Both the position numbers and the translations under genes were made by a program. The notes under the pieces were generated by a model. It searched no databases and was not told where the DNA came from. It saw only the letters and a list, made by a program, of their open reading frames with translations. DNA of 64,000 nucleotides. It comes from Mariannaea sp. PMI_226. Its lineage: Eukaryota; Ascomycota; Sordariomycetes; Hypocreales; Nectriaceae. Of this stretch, positions 37,441 through 50,400 are shown in pieces. Every line of letters begins with the position of its first letter. Positions within the stretch are counted from its first letter, which is position 1. The stretch covers positions 248,001 through 312,000 of the forward strand of contig JANFOG010000011.1 in the NCBI GenBank assembly GCA_024336345.1, given 5' to 3'.

Positions 37441-40400
37441 GTTGTGTGGGCGGACATGGATGGCCTGGATGGCCTGCGCGGCCAAGATGACTTGTGCAGA
37501 GTGGACCATGGGCCTCCATGCACAACGCTTTCTCAAACTTTCGACCCCCCCATTCGTCAGGTGTGTACAGGGGTGGCAGGGGGACGGACGTCGTGTTGGG
37601 TACCTCCGTACTTCTTGGCTGATTGGTTGTTGTCCTCAGCCGTAGGTGTTCAATTGCACAGTGTACAATTGGTGGGCAGACGGGCCATCGACGTTGGCCT
37701 GGGGTCGAACCTGCAATAGTACAGTGCACGCTGTCTCTGTAATCACACGGAATTCTCAAGCTTTAACCCCACTACGCCACACCGTGTATGCATGCGCCTC
37801 TTCACGGACCAAGCCCCAGCCCAGTTTCTCCCAACGCGTGCCTCTTTCATGGGGTGCCTTATTCCGATATTAGACGGATCAAGATCTACGAGTCTCGAGT
37901 TCCTACTCATTGGGAAACAAAGAGGGATTGGCGTCGATTCAGTTCCCCTATTTTTTCGAACCAGGTTCCAAGCTTTGCTGTCTAAATAGGCACTGCTTGC
38001 TCCCCAAGAAGGCAACTCCCTCTGTCCACTTACAGGGGGACCACTCTACGAAGTACACCAATTGTGTGATGCAAGTCTGGCCGATAGATACAATGCATTA
38101 TTCCCTAAAAGAAAGAAAATCATCCTTTCTGGTACTTCCTACGGAACCTGAAGTGAGGTTCTATTAGGCAGACAGACCAGTTTCCCCTAGTTCAGTATTG
38201 TGATTGTGCAGCATGACCTGGTCAGATGATAAGATATGGTCGCTGTCAAAAATCACAACCACACAAGAACAGGTTGGCATCTACACGGGAGTGCTCTGTG
38301 GCCCGTACCTTACGCAAGCATTGCAAGTATGACTCTTCAAAGTCAAGCCGCTGACCATTGGGGAACTGGAAAGTCCATTCAACTTCTCCCTATTTGCAAC
38401 TTGGAGCCAGCTTGTCCTCAATAATTGTTCTACGCACACGTTCTTTTGGTGTCCATGGCGGCCAGTCTTGTCATTGATCCGCAGCAGTGGTCGGCAAGCT
38501 TGCGTCATTACGCACTTCCCCAACAATCGTCACGGACCTCCGAGGCACTCACGGATTTGGGGCCGTAGACGTGGGACGGAGTCGGGGACCCTAGTAAATC
38601 ACCGGCAAGCTAAGCAGCTGTGGTAGTCAATGAGCCTCTCACCAAAGATCGATTCCTCAACGTCAGGACAATCATGTTATGCCGAGATGTTAATCCCCGG
38701 GTCAGAGGCTTCTCCTCGACTCATCATCAGCAATACGGGCATCTGGTAGGCCTACAGGCAGCGTCCACGCAACACTGTGCACAAACAGTAAGTATTTACA
38801 CCTACAAGTGACGCTTTGTCGGAGCATCCGGGCTACGGCCCTGGTTGCCACATGTCGCACTCCAGCCAGCCGAGTGGGGCCCCGATGAGACTTGAAGTGG
38901 TGAAAGTGATGTGCCTGGTAGGTATGTAGATGGAGGGACGCCCTTTACACACTGACTCTGGCACTCGGTAAGTGCTATATCCGGATCAACTTATCGTTGA
39001 ATTCCAGCCTGCAGTCATATATCTGTGATAAACCAGAGTTGAATACGTCTCGATTGATAAGTCAGACCCTTGAGATATGATTCGCCCTCGTCCCGTGTTG
39101 AAATAATACTTCTAGTGGCTCAGGCACTACTGTATGTCTGTCATATATGCCTCTATGGAATCAAAGACATGATGAATCCACCCCCCCCCCAAGAAAAGCC
39201 AGACGAATGATCTGTACAAAGCTCAAAGACAATCAAGTCATCGACAGCACATGAGACACCGCGATTATATGATACTCGAGGGCTAATCCCCGACCCTATG
39301 GTGCAAAAACCCTCATCTGTACAGAATGATGACACCTACCTCATCCCCAGTTGGCCGGCAACAATGGTGGAACTTTTTTTTTTTGAGCTCGTCTTTGTCC
39401 GTAGAAGCAACCCTGGTCTTTCTCCCTGCAGCCAGCTCAAGCTCCACGCTCAACAAACTTGACACACTGCCTCCTCCTCCTGCTCCCTCTTTTCTTCCTA
39501 TGCCTTAAGTTAATTAACACGCCGGTCCTGGACGATGAGGGCTTCTCGCACTCCCGCGGTTCCCGAAACACCGGCTCTATTATCTAACCAGGGCCCAATT
39601 CTATCTCGGAATTGAGCTTGTCCACGGCAAGCTCGCAAATCATTCCCCGCCTTTGTTGAAGCCCGGTCGAGGATTGAGGTTATTCTTGGGGTTTGGGCTT
39701 TTTTTTTTTGGCTTGGGGGCTAGGGGTCTGGGGGGCATTTACTCAGAACAGTCAGCAGCAAATGAGGATTGATTCATCACTTGTTTCCCAACCTCATCCC
39801 ATCTCATCTCGTAACTACACGGAGGCTCGGAGAAAAGCAGTCACCGTTGCATTGCGTCACATGTAATCAAAGAACCTAGCTCCAGGTGCGCGTCGAGTTG
39901 CTTTTGATGTCTTCTTCTCTTTGTTCCGCTCGAAGAACGCCTAAGCTGCAAGTGGATGGGTTGTTTTTCTTCATATTTCTTCATCCTGTGGCAATTCCCT
40001 GCATTCGTTCATCCCAACCTCGTGAACAATTGCCGTGCTGTCGGCTCCCGTCCTGCAAGGAGCATGTAATATCAGATGGCGCAAGCACCCATGGCCTCTC
40101 AGTCCAGCACATGGGAAGGTTCTTGTCTCATTGACGAATACGTACCATATTATTACGAGTTAAGTTACTGCCAGAAAGCAGAGACACCCGTTAACGGGGC
40201 GTGAAAGACATTTGCGACGATCCATCAAGCAGCTCCAGGCCGAATTCGGCTGGGCGTGATCCAATCAATTCACACAGGACCGCCACCACCACTACTACCA
40301 CCAATACCACCTCCATCGTCACACCAGACGCTTGTGCCATTTGCAGCACACGAGTGCACTGTCTCGATTTAGCACTGCGTCCCTGCACGTCTTGTTTCCT

Positions 40401-40613
40401 CTCCGGGGAGGCTGCAGTTCGCGTTGTTTCTTTCTGATAGCTCAACAAAGCTGGCAAGATAACCGACAGACATCGCGCACGGCCCCAGCTGTGGCGCAAC
40501 CCGGTCCCAGCCTAGACAGACTCTCGCTCGCTAACAGCATACTCTATGTGCATAACAACCAACTGCAGTGCTGATTACTGCGTGGAGGCGTTGTGAGGGG
40601 CACCTTAAAGTGC

Positions 40614-40639
40614 AGATATGGAGTACAGATATGGAGTAC
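40614..40639. repeat. perfect tandem duplication of a 13-mer
   Basis: AGATATGGAGTAC occurs twice head to tail (40614-40626 and 40627-40639). Each copy contains a GGAGTAC core also found elsewhere in the window. Confidence 0.9.
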
Positions 40640-41157
40640 AGAGTTTCATGAGGCCATTGCTACTGTGCCATCGAACTTGATAAGAAAAGTGAAGCGGATT
40701 GCGGTATCAAGAGACAAGATTACATGATGAAGTATGTACGAGACAATAACAAGCGCCATTGTGGGAATGATACTTGTTATCGAGACGCCTTGTCTTTAGA
40801 AGTGGCTTCTTGAGCTCTCGGTCAAAGTTGGTAAGTCTACTTCGATGGTTGTACTGCGGTATAGCATTGAGCTCTACATTTGCGTGCATGGCATGACGAA
40901 GCACTTGGCAGCATGTCCAAACAAAAGATTTCACTACAAAAGCTACAAGTATATGATGCTCATAGTCGTGCGAACAAGAGTACGTTGGCTTGATACTTTG
41001 CATGGTGCTGGCTGACTGACGCCTTACTCGGTGTCGCCTACTGCATCTATCTATCCAGAGTATCGCCGACAGATATCCCAAATTGTCTCGCTTTCCCTTT
41101 TCATTATCGCCGTTCTATCGACCCTCCCCCTCCCATTCGCTCAGCGCGATGTTGCCT

Positions 41158-41186
41158 AAAAGGTGTAGGATCAAAAGGTGTAGGAT
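41158..41186. repeat. tandem duplication of a 15-mer
   Basis: AAAAGGTGTAGGATC at 41158-41172 is followed directly by a 14-nt perfect copy at 41173-41186. Confidence 0.85.
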
Positions 41187-42770
41187 AAACCCGCATTGTT
41201 ACACAAACCGTTGAAACACTCCACCCATTGACATTCCAGCAATGCCTAGCTTGAGGAACGAAAAATGATCGGGAGTTGTCGTTCTCTGCCTTAGTCCCGC
41301 CTCACCGGAGAGGGCGAGGTGGTGTTGCCACCCAAGCCAGATGGTAAAGTAGGATCGCTGAGGATCCGCTACGGACCTGAGGGTACGACGTTATTAGGCT
41401 ATCACCTTTTTTGGCCCTCAGGTAGTAATAATAACAACAACAATACTACCAAACAACACCAATCGGCCTCAATTATGACTGGTCCTCATTCCTCGAGAAG
41501 ACGAGGCTAGACATGCACATTGCCGGACTTGCAAGGGGAGCTGCCCTTTGAGCTCAAAAGCATCAGAGATGGAAATACAGCAGGTAAACAAATATGAGAC
41601 CCGAATAACTGTAGGCGGCGTCATGTTGACGTCGTAGTTGACCAGTCTAACTTATAACCAACCGAATCCCCACTCATACGTGTAGTATTGTGCCTACCCA
41701 AGCTACATACCCATAGTCTAGATCGACTATTATCTGAGAGAGGGGCACTATAGCCGCTTTCAATCGACACTTTTCGCCTCCTTGAAGAAACGCTCCGGGA
41801 CGCCTCTGGCCTTATCACGGACAGTGAGAGCGGGCAAGCGTGGGCTAATTGGCGACTAAGAAAAGCTGGCTGATCAGTTATCCCGAGACACACCACGTCC
41901 AGTTTCTCTTCATTCACCCTCCAACTCTAGACTTCGGCCCGCCTAAGGGGCCTTGCACACCGGTTTCCAAGGGCCCATCTCTTTGACGCCTCAGCCTTGG
42001 GTTGGGTGCCGGGCCGACAGTAGGAGGTTTAAACCTTTTACTGAGACGCGTGTGGTGGTTTGTGTAGCAAACTACTCCCTATGTCTCTTCAGTTCCCTTC
42101 TCCTCCCCCTCCCCCCCAAAAAAAATTGCAGATCAACGTGGGGGGTTTTTCGTACATCTCCCTAGTTTAAAAGTTTATTATTTGAGCCATGAGAGACTTT
42201 ACAAAAAAAAGTAGTTAGAAGAAAGAAAGCAAGACAATTAAGGTATGAACCAAGATAATGATACGGGGAGTCTACAGTGTGCAATGCACACTCCACGTTA
42301 CGACCAAGTACCTAGACGATCCCTCTACAACTCGGCAGAACCAATTGTAGGTTACCTTGCAATCGGAAGCTAGCAACATCGCATTCGATGTGCCTGAGCG
42401 CATATCACCAATTGATCAAGGTTGATGCGTGATTTTCTATTGAGGAAAAGAAGGTGCTGAGGCCCCTTCACGCCCCCCGCCCCCCTGGCCTTACGTTACA
42501 GTGACAATGGGTTCGGTGTCTTTCTTCATTTTTTTTCCGTTAGCAGAGAAACGTACCCTTTGATTGCAACCTCAGCCTCAGCCCGTCGAAACTTGGCATC
42601 ATGATTTCCTCATCGTATCTGCCAGTCGATGAATTCGGCTATATTAAACCCCATCGCGGCTTTTCTTCCAGGGTTCTGAAAAGAAAGAGAGGAGAAAAAA
42701 AAAAGGGGAAATCGACTTCAAATGGCTGTTAGCCAATGATAACACTCATTAGCCACCTTTCATATCCCTT

Positions 42771-42791
42771 GGGGGGAGGGGGGGAGGGGGG
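42771..42791 (+). other. G-rich tract with G-quadruplex potential
   Basis: Three runs of six or seven G separated by single A residues. Each run can supply more than one G triplet, so a quadruplex is sterically possible. About 730 bases past the 3' end of the minus-strand RNase H1 gene. Confidence 0.6.
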
Positions 42792-42964
42792 ATATCAGCA
42801 AACAGTCCAAACACCAGATGTGCAAGCCAACATGCTCGTTCCTAGCTAATAATCACTCGGTTAGAGAAAATATGGAACGGCCTGATGGGAAAGAGTATCA
42901 GGTAGGTAGTCTGCCGAGAAGAAGCTACAACAAGCCTCATGCGACCCCAGCCATGCGAGTTGTA

Positions 42965-42989
42965 TACTACTACTACTACTACTACTACT
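42965..42989. repeat. (TAC)n microsatellite
   Basis: About eight consecutive TAC trinucleotides in non-coding sequence. Confidence 0.85.
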
Positions 42990-43520
42990 CCTCAGTTTTA
43001 CAGTCACCAAGACCTGTGAATGTACTTCATCATCATTACATTTATGGTTTGACTGGAGACGTGTCGTAATTGACTCCCTTCTGCTTCTATTCATGACTCT
43101 GACAAGGGAAACAAAGTACAGTCCATCTCAGAGAATGATGATGACAGGGGCGGTGAAAAAGAAGAACAGGAAATCCAGCTTACAAGTGCCACCATTGAAA
43201 AGTAAAATAGAAGCGCATTCAAAGCCAATGATATATGAGACCAACCATAAATAAGAGAGCAGGGGAACTAATCAACCCGTTAGACTCCCAGCTACAATCA
43301 TGAGACCAAAAAGAAAAGGGAAAGAAAAGACAGAAAAGCTTAACCCGGGCAAACGAAGATGAGAATTCATCAGAGCTTCTCCTATGCCCTTTGCCTTCTG
43401 ACCATATACACAGCCTAGAGTTCTTCCTTTGAACATACCAAGCCCTTCATTTTCGAACCATAGATAATTTTCGTTCTTTGTTTCCTTTCTGGAAAGGGGT
43501 TTATTGACCTCTTTGGTCAT

Positions 43521-44607
43521 CTACATCCTCGCTCCAAGAACAGCCAGCCGGTCGGCTGCAACATTGCCACGGTCATTGGCATGTCCCTTCACCCACTGAA
43601 AGTACGTGTTGGATCCAGCCTTGACTCGCTCGGCCATCTTGGCAAGGACATCGCGGATAATGTCCTGGTTCTTGACATCTTCGCCCGTTGCCGTTTTCCA
43701 CCCCTTGCGTTCCCAGCTCAGCGCCCACTGCGTCACGCAGTTGATGGAGTATTGGCTGTCACTGAAGATCTGCACCGTCTGTTCTAGCGGCGCAATCTCA
43801 AGCGCCCTCAGCATGGCCATTAGCTCGGCCCGCTGGTTGGTCTGTGGCTCACCGACGAGTCGCTCCGATAGGTTTCGCGAATCTCCGTTGCCGAAAAAGA
43901 CGCCTAATCCTGCTCGTGATCCTTTCTTGCCATTGGCTAGACTGCTGCCATCTGTGTAGATCCTAAGAACATCTTCCTGGGGTCCCGTTTCCACGGGCTC
44001 CTTCTTAGGGGCAGGTTTGGTCTTCTGCACGCTCAGGGCAAGAGGAGCAGGTTCTTCGAGTTCAGGCACAATGGCTTCCTCCCCTAGTGCCTCAATGGCC
44101 TCGCGGCTGCCAAACTGCTTGATGTACCCCACAGCTTCACCTCGCGTAGCAAACCGCTTATACTTGGGGCCCTTTACTCCTTTGATAGCCTCCGATGCCT
44201 CCGTCCAATCGGTATAAATGCCTGTGGGAGAGCCTACAGCCACAGCATAGAACTTGTCTGGTTCGTTCACGGATGACGCGACCTTTTTGCCTGCAACGAA
44301 ATCCGCTGCATCCTCTCTCGACGTGAATGACTTGACTGTATTTTGGACCAGACATTAGCATTTTTCTTTGTAGTGAAAAAAAAAAGACGATTATGCTCCG
44401 TATTGCAGGGGGTTCAGAGGAAATATACTTACACACTGCCCCTTTGAAGCCCGCGGTCTGCTTCTGACAGTCTGCATAATTGAGATAGACACCTGGGTTG
44501 AATCCAGCCTTGACAGCATAAAACTTTTGAACGTTATCCATTTTTCTCTTCTTTGATGAGCCAGCCGCTGCTGCGGCTGCCGGAGCCGTACGCTTTCTGT
44601 TGTTCAT
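43521..44607 (-). CDS. RNH1: Ribonuclease H1 with two hybrid-binding domains
   Basis: Cleaves the RNA strand of RNA-DNA hybrids, for example R-loops and primers, in the nucleus and possibly mitochondria. Two exons, 44607-44433 and 44335-43521, give 329 residues; the donor is GTAAGT and the acceptor ATACAG. After an Ala-rich basic start (SSKKRKMD) there are two hybrid-binding domains: KFYAVKAGFNPGVYLNY...FKGAVFKSFTSREDAADFV across the splice junction, and KFYAVAVGSPTGIYTDW...KRFATRGEAVGYI. A linker of about 45 residues leads to the RNase H domain. The catalytic DEDD set is Asp187 (IYTDGSS), Glu229 (QRAELMA), Asp251 (FSDSQY) and Asp320 (AADRLA), plus the His of VKGHAND. All are present, so it should be active. 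Tandem hybrid-binding domains also occur in yeast Rnh1. Confidence 0.95.
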
Positions 44608-44618
44608 CTGGAATTCTT

Positions 44619-44660
44619 CTTGGTCTTGATCTTGGTCTTGATCTTGGTCTAGGTCTTGGT
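44619..44660. repeat. 12-nt-period repeat in RNase H1 5' leader
   Basis: About three and a half copies of TCTTGGTCTTGA, the last degenerate. It starts 12 bases upstream of the RNase H1 ATG, so the transcript should carry ATCAAGACCAAG units in its leader. Confidence 0.8.
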
Positions 44661-45070
44661 GGGGACGAGAGTATTTGTCGGGATGCGTCTCAGCAACAGC
44701 AGGGCGGAGAAATGTAGATCTAGCAATTCGAAAGGAATCGGAGATGGAGAAGTTGTGAATATTTGGTCCACGAGCGGGCGTCCGGACGGATGATACGATG
44801 TATATGGGCCGGGTGGAAGATGGAACAGGACGGCGAGCTTTGCGGAGGGTGAGCGTGACTCCTTGAGGAACGAAGCTGCTTGTGTAGTTGTTCGAGGTGC
44901 CGTTGGCGATGAACGCGCGAGGCTGAGACGGGCGACCAAAGAGTCAAAGGAGTCGCATGGCGGGAGGGGAACACAAACCCAAGGACCTTGGTGTGGTGAA
45001 CAAGAATCCTGCTCCCGATTCCTGCTTTGTTTGTCGAGGCTGAACGTGGGAGAGGAGGGAGAGGAGGAGA

Positions 45071-45092
45071 GGGGGGGGGGGGGGGGGGGGGG
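45071..45092 (+). repeat. homopolymer of 22 G
   Basis: Uninterrupted G run, preceded by GA-rich sequence. The exact length may be a sequencing or assembly artefact. Confidence 0.8.
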
Positions 45093-46097
45093 ACCAAAGA
45101 AGGGCCGGCCCAGGGAATAATTGGAGGTCCCAGTAAGGTCGGGTGCAGACCCAGTGGTCCTGGCCCTCTTCTGGTGCTGGTGCTGGATCCGCCTAGAGGT
45201 AGGGTAGGTAGGCACCAGGTAGGTTGGCAGGTCACGTTGGAGGGCGGCGGCGTGGTCGGGGGTTGTGTACGAAGGTACTCCGTACCTTTCTCACCTAACC
45301 TAGAGTGGACTGCGGGATGGAGAGATAGAGGGATGGAGGGAGCACGACACATCCAGCACAGAGCAAAGAGGGGTTCATAACTTCGACACAACCCAACGTC
45401 AGCCAGGGCCCCTTGCTTGCGTTGTGGTAGCACACCAATGCCGCGGTTATCCCCTGATCATGGAGAGAAACCTGAGTGCTTCCTCCACCTCCTTTGCGGG
45501 TTCAGACGTTGGGTTTTTTATTGCTTCATTCCTGCGTTTGTTTGTATATGCGAAGACATTTGTTCGCTTTCTTGCCCAATCAACCGGTTTCAAACATAAT
45601 CGTTTTCTTTTGCTAAAAAGGAATATAACGAATCGACTTGATTCATCATCTTTCTCATGGGTGATTTGCCAGCGTCTGTTTGTCACTGATAGCAATGCCA
45701 CTACCACTACGACTACTACTATCCTCAACCTCCAAAGCTGTTCTGTCCTCCCCTCCTTTCTCAAGCCAATGGTGTTACGCAAACAATAGCGACTCAGTCC
45801 TAAATAATTTTCTGGGGCACAGAGATTTATCTAAACTCCCTGCATGTCCTCGAACCAAATGTTCCTGTTGCTGATAGACCAGAATATCCCTCTTCGTCCT
45901 GTGCTGCAGGACCTTTGACTGATTATGCCTGACGATATCGCTTGTCTGTTGGCCAAAGTGGTCTTCATTGTAGTGTAGTAATATGAACCGGTACACCGTT
46001 TCCGGAATTGAATCTGTATTGGGGTCTCATTGCACCCAGGTCCTTGCCTAGTATTCAGGGGTGATAGAGTCTCGTATGGACCTTGGAGGTGGAAATC

Positions 46098-47471
46098 CTA
46101 AACATGAGTGGTGGGGTCAAGAAGAGGCAAGCTGGGAACACCCTCACGTTCCCATTCCCAAGCCATCAAGCTCCAGTTGAGCTCGCGTCTCCAGAACAGC
46201 CCCAGTCCTCGTCCACCTCCATCAGGACGGTCATCCGAGCTCAATCCCCCACTGCGAGGCATGTGGCTGCAAAATACCGCTCTACCCATCCGGGAATGAA
46301 GTATGCCCATTGAGCACGAGACACACGGCTCATGTGTGACGTACAGTTCTAGGCTATGGCACAGGTATCCGTCCTTATTGGGGTGCTCCTGGTCGAAGCA
46401 TTGCCTCTCCAGCTCAATCAAGGGAGAATCTTGAAAAGCATCATATTCGAGATTTGGGACAACGACAGGTAGATTGGCTGCTCGTCTCTCGTGCCGAACT
46501 AGCTTCTGCGCAACCATACTGATGGCGCGAAGCACGCAGTGCGTCATAGGGTTGCTAGCACCGAGGAGGCCACCACTGGATTCCTGATGCCAGCGAGCGT
46601 CTCCCGCAAGCCCGACCAGTTCCACCTTGCCCCCATCTCTCTGTACGATAACAGCTCCTATGGCCTCGCCTATTCCGGCCTCCTTGGCCTGGAGAGCGAC
46701 ACGGTGGGCGAGAGCCATCCAGAGAGATGCATCTTCTTTTATCTCCTCGGTTCCACGAGCAACCATGCTAGGGTGAGGGCCGAGAGGATTGTTCTTGCGA
46801 TAAACAGTAGGCCAGAACTGCGAGGACCACATGGCAGCTTGGACTTGTGATGTGGGGGCCAGTAGTGGAATAGGAATCTGAGCTATGAATATGTCTTTCT
46901 CTAAGCCTTCAATTCCAGAGACTGCACTGACGATATCCTCTTTATCAAAGTCTTTTACCTCTCCGATAATGATGTAGATCCAAGTTGATTTCGCTGTATG
47001 AATCTGACGACCAACAGGACTGTCATTCATAAACTGAGTTTTAAGGTGCGCGGGGAGGTCGGCCGGTTTGGAACATCTGCGAAGGTGAGGTAGGGGATTA
47101 GCACTAGCATCAGGTTGCATGTTCCGCAGGGCCCTGGAAGTTTATTAGCGATGATTGTGACCTCACTACTGAGAACGGGAAAAGGGAAATGGCCAGGGGT
47201 AAACGAACGTGATGACATCGTTTGCCTGCTTTGTAGGAGCCCTGGTGATCCAGGCTTGTGTAATTGCATGGTCCTGTCGAACCTCCTGAGTGGTTTTGAG
47301 TGGGATGAGAACACCCCGGTTAAGGTGCTTGGGGCTCAGATCATCAACCAAAGGGTTAGGGGCGACTTTGCATGGTTGGCGTGCCTCGGGCTTGGTTGGT
47401 TGGGTTTGCTGGGACGTCTCCATTGCCTCCAGAGGGGGTGTTGATTCACTGAAGGTTTCAGTTGCCGTCAT
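46098..47471 (-). CDS. TAD3: tRNA adenosine-34 deaminase non-catalytic subunit TAD3 (ADAT3)
   Basis: Partner of Tad2 in the enzyme that converts wobble A34 to inosine in several tRNAs. Two exons, 47471-47209 and 47133-46098, give 432 residues. The start is the ATG at 47471; upstream extension uses only a TTG. The intron has a non-consensus GTTCGT donor and a TTCCAG acceptor, joining APTKQANDVIT to ALRNMQPD. The C-terminal deaminase domain has zinc ligands His286 (MTHCV), Cys358 and Cys361 (EPCVSCSMGILHSRMG). The catalytic Glu expected two residues after His286 is Val288, which is the hallmark of Tad3/ADAT3 against Tad2. The end GLFWRRELNWSLMAW is typical of fungal Tad3. Annotation is firm; the N-terminal ~40 residues are low-complexity. 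Confidence 0.92.
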
Positions 47472-50400
47472 GTTGTCCGGAGGGAAACACGGTAGTCGCC
47501 TGTCCAATCGAGCTCTGCACTTCTGTAAGTCATCTATTTAGCCTCGACTCACTGCAGTTGGCGCATACCACTATATTTAACACCTATTTTTCTGTCTTTT
47601 TTTTTCTTTTGCTGACGTCCTCGAGATGATGGCTCGATCTCAGGGCGTGGCGCAGCTGAAAAACACTTCAGCAGTCAGGATAATGAAGAAATGAGTCCAA
47701 AGGCCGAGATGTTTGAGAAGCAAGTTAGGAGGTGTGAAATTCAAAGGATATAAGGCAGTCTATGGTTGAGGGACCGAATTGTACCTGCCAACGTCACAGC
47801 ACCGGCGATGAAAGGCAGCTACTCGTTGTCGCAGTCACGAGCCGAGATTCGAGGGGTAAATGGCAAGAGAACTTGTGCCGGGACAGGTTTCCGACCTGAT
47901 TCTCTCAGTGTCAACCCAACTGGATTGGATCTAAACACCAAGGTGGAGGTTTTTCTTTGGTAAAGAGCGGCCACCCTACACACACGTGCTAGTTGAGTCC
48001 CGTTGATCTCGAGGAAGGAACGACCTCCAATGAAAGTTAAGGAGAAAACCGAGGAAACTAGCCAAGTGTGTTCTGGTGTCCTAGCCTGTAAGTTGTGGCG
48101 GGAGCAGTGTGATTTTTGTGTTGCGCGTCGTGGTGAACGGGTTACAGGGTTGCCCGTTGAGTTGCGCCGAAACCAATCTCTTTCTTATAAAGACCTGGGT
48201 ACGGGTGGTGACAGCTGTCAGCACCTGGTAACGAGAAGCGGATGAAAGGTGTCAAACAGAAAAAGGGCGCAACGGGGCACAAATACCACACTTGCGTGAC
48301 ACCAGTGCTGCGAGAACAGCCAGAGCCTGAATAGAAACCCAACCTGCTGGAAGAGACGGTGATCGTGCTTGTTCTCTTCAAACAAACAATCCACTTGGTA
48401 TCACGCTGGCTCTTAGACGACGATGTAAACCCAAGAGTAATTAACTTGTGAGCTCAAAGAGGGGGTATCCCAATAAATCACGGAACAAGTCGAAAATTGG
48501 TCGCTAGTTCACGCAGTCACTTTTGTCCCTGCCTTCCAATCTTCGACTGAGGTTGATGATGGTTTCTTCAAAGTGGATCACTCATATGTGGCTGATAATA
48601 GCATTCAGCCACAGTCTAGGCCCAATCATCTAGCAAGCCACAAACGGCGATGCCGTAAATATTGGAAGGCCTGTACGAACTCTGGGTCTCAGCCCATCAC
48701 TAACTTCTTACATCCTGCTTCCGCATTAGGTTTTATTCGTTTCTCTCAATCTCAATACCATGCATAGTCAAGTATCCTCTTACCGCGTTAGGAAAAAAAC
48801 AATCGAGGTATTGTTGGCAGCTCTCGGGCTTGGAGTTCCTCGCCCCAGTCGATACATCTGTATCGTCTCCATGCTTCGACGACTCGCAATATCGATATTG
48901 CTCAATGCCTCTTCGTGTCGACATCATGAAATTGAACAGGCGAGAAACCAAAATAGCGCAATGATTTTAGAATTCAATTCCATGTCTGAACTTTTGTTTG
49001 TTGGGGTAATTCCATGTGAGACTCGCAAATCGAAATCCAAGTTGATTTACACTCTTCACTATCACTTGACTCGGTTCGGGCCTCTAACTCGACATTCAGC
49101 AGGAAAACGTGTGACATTCAACCCCACTCGATGTCGACCCCCGTTCAAGATCTCTGGTTGGTCTTGATGCTGCCCAATGTTGGATGCTTCAGCTACATTG
49201 TTTTGGGCAGCTCCGTACTTTTTTGTAACCCTCCTCCGTCCTCCACGAGTAGTGATTTGGTGCCATCGCACCGGAGATCCTGCCCGCTTCCCCCGAATAA
49301 TGGGAGAATGTGGCAACCTGGCATGTGAGAGATCGGGGAAAAGCATGATGCACTTCCTGTGTGGGATGAGTTTCGGGCATTGAAGCCCAAGCGAGTCAAC
49401 CAGACATTCGACGGAGTTTGATGACCGATGCGGCTCTCATCTTCAGCTACGCGGAGCCGAAGCAAGCAAGGGATACGTGACTGTCATCATCAGCGTGACC
49501 TAAAATCAAACTCTGTACGAAATATATGAGTCGATAACACCCGGGACTACTCAAAAACAGCATATGCCTGAAAGTTCCCGAGGGAGAGACATTGAAAGTG
49601 AGGCCGAGGGAACTTTCGATCAGTCCCTCGATGGGTGCTTAATCGGGACATCGATGGCCGAGTCTTCAACAGCTCAACAAATGGGCAAAGGTCCACAACG
49701 GCAGATGTTGCATATTCAAGCTATGTCCTTGGTATCAATGTTGGAATTGAACGCGAATCAAAGTCATGCCAAGAACTCCAGAATTGCATAGTATTGCCTT
49801 TAGAAATGGTGGCGGGACTCATCAGCGTGAAAAGAGACAGCCAAGAATATTAGGAGAGATTACAAAAAGCTAACAGGTGAGACAACTGCTGATTGAGTTG
49901 ACAGAGAGAAATCACACGCCCACTTGGCTGGCAATAGGGGTCGGCGGCTACATCCCCCCCCCCCAAAAAAAAGAAAGAAAAAAAAAGGCCGATGCATTTG
50001 ATCACTGACGACTCATTAGGAGTGATATCTCACATGATGGTGAATTCCTCGAATCAAAGGGGTAAGTTGGGATCAAAGCGAGGAAGCCAAGAAGTTGGCA
50101 AGGCTCATTGGGACTACTCCCGCATATCTTTCATACGACTAGGGTTCTCAACACCTCCAAGGATCGTAATAGACAGCATAACGATTCCTTCGTGTTAGAG
50201 CACGCATCTTTCAAAGGAAGGTCAAAAGGACCCTAGCCAAAGCAAGTCAACAAAAAGTTCCGACAAAATGTTGCTGCTTAGTAGTGTTTTTTTTTCAGAG
50301 ATACATGTCTATTTTACGACTTTTGTTTTGCTCTCGCAATGTCTCTTTTGCCTCTCCCTCCCATGGCCTCAGATGATCAGCAACCACGTAGTACGCGCTG

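Larger units (their letters stand above)
36191..43520. other. 7.3-kb gene-poor region
   Basis: The left end holds the MGA2-type promoter and leader, including a short upstream open frame on the minus strand at about 36353-36294. The rest has no open frame with recognisable features. It contains a (GT)n tract (37409-37440), two short tandem duplications (40614-40639 and 41158-41186), a G-rich tract (42771-42791), a (TAC)n tract (about 42965-42989) and TACGGAGTAC-like motifs. Confidence 0.5.
44608..46097. other. intergenic, RNase H1 upstream region
   Basis: About 1.5 kb. It contains a 12-nt-period repeat in the RNase H1 leader (44619-44660) and a run of 22 G at 45071-45092. Long open frames on the minus strand here (for example 44720-45433) look like chance translation of C-rich sequence. 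Confidence 0.5.

Noticed and set aside
44720..45433. 237-codon minus-strand open frame upstream of RNase H1
   Set aside because: It is a translation of C-rich sequence including the 22-base homopolymer (poly-Pro run), without family resemblance.
46098..47471. Catalytic tRNA deaminase subunit (TAD2)
   Set aside because: The catalytic glutamate position is Val288 and the N-terminal domain is of the Tad3 type.
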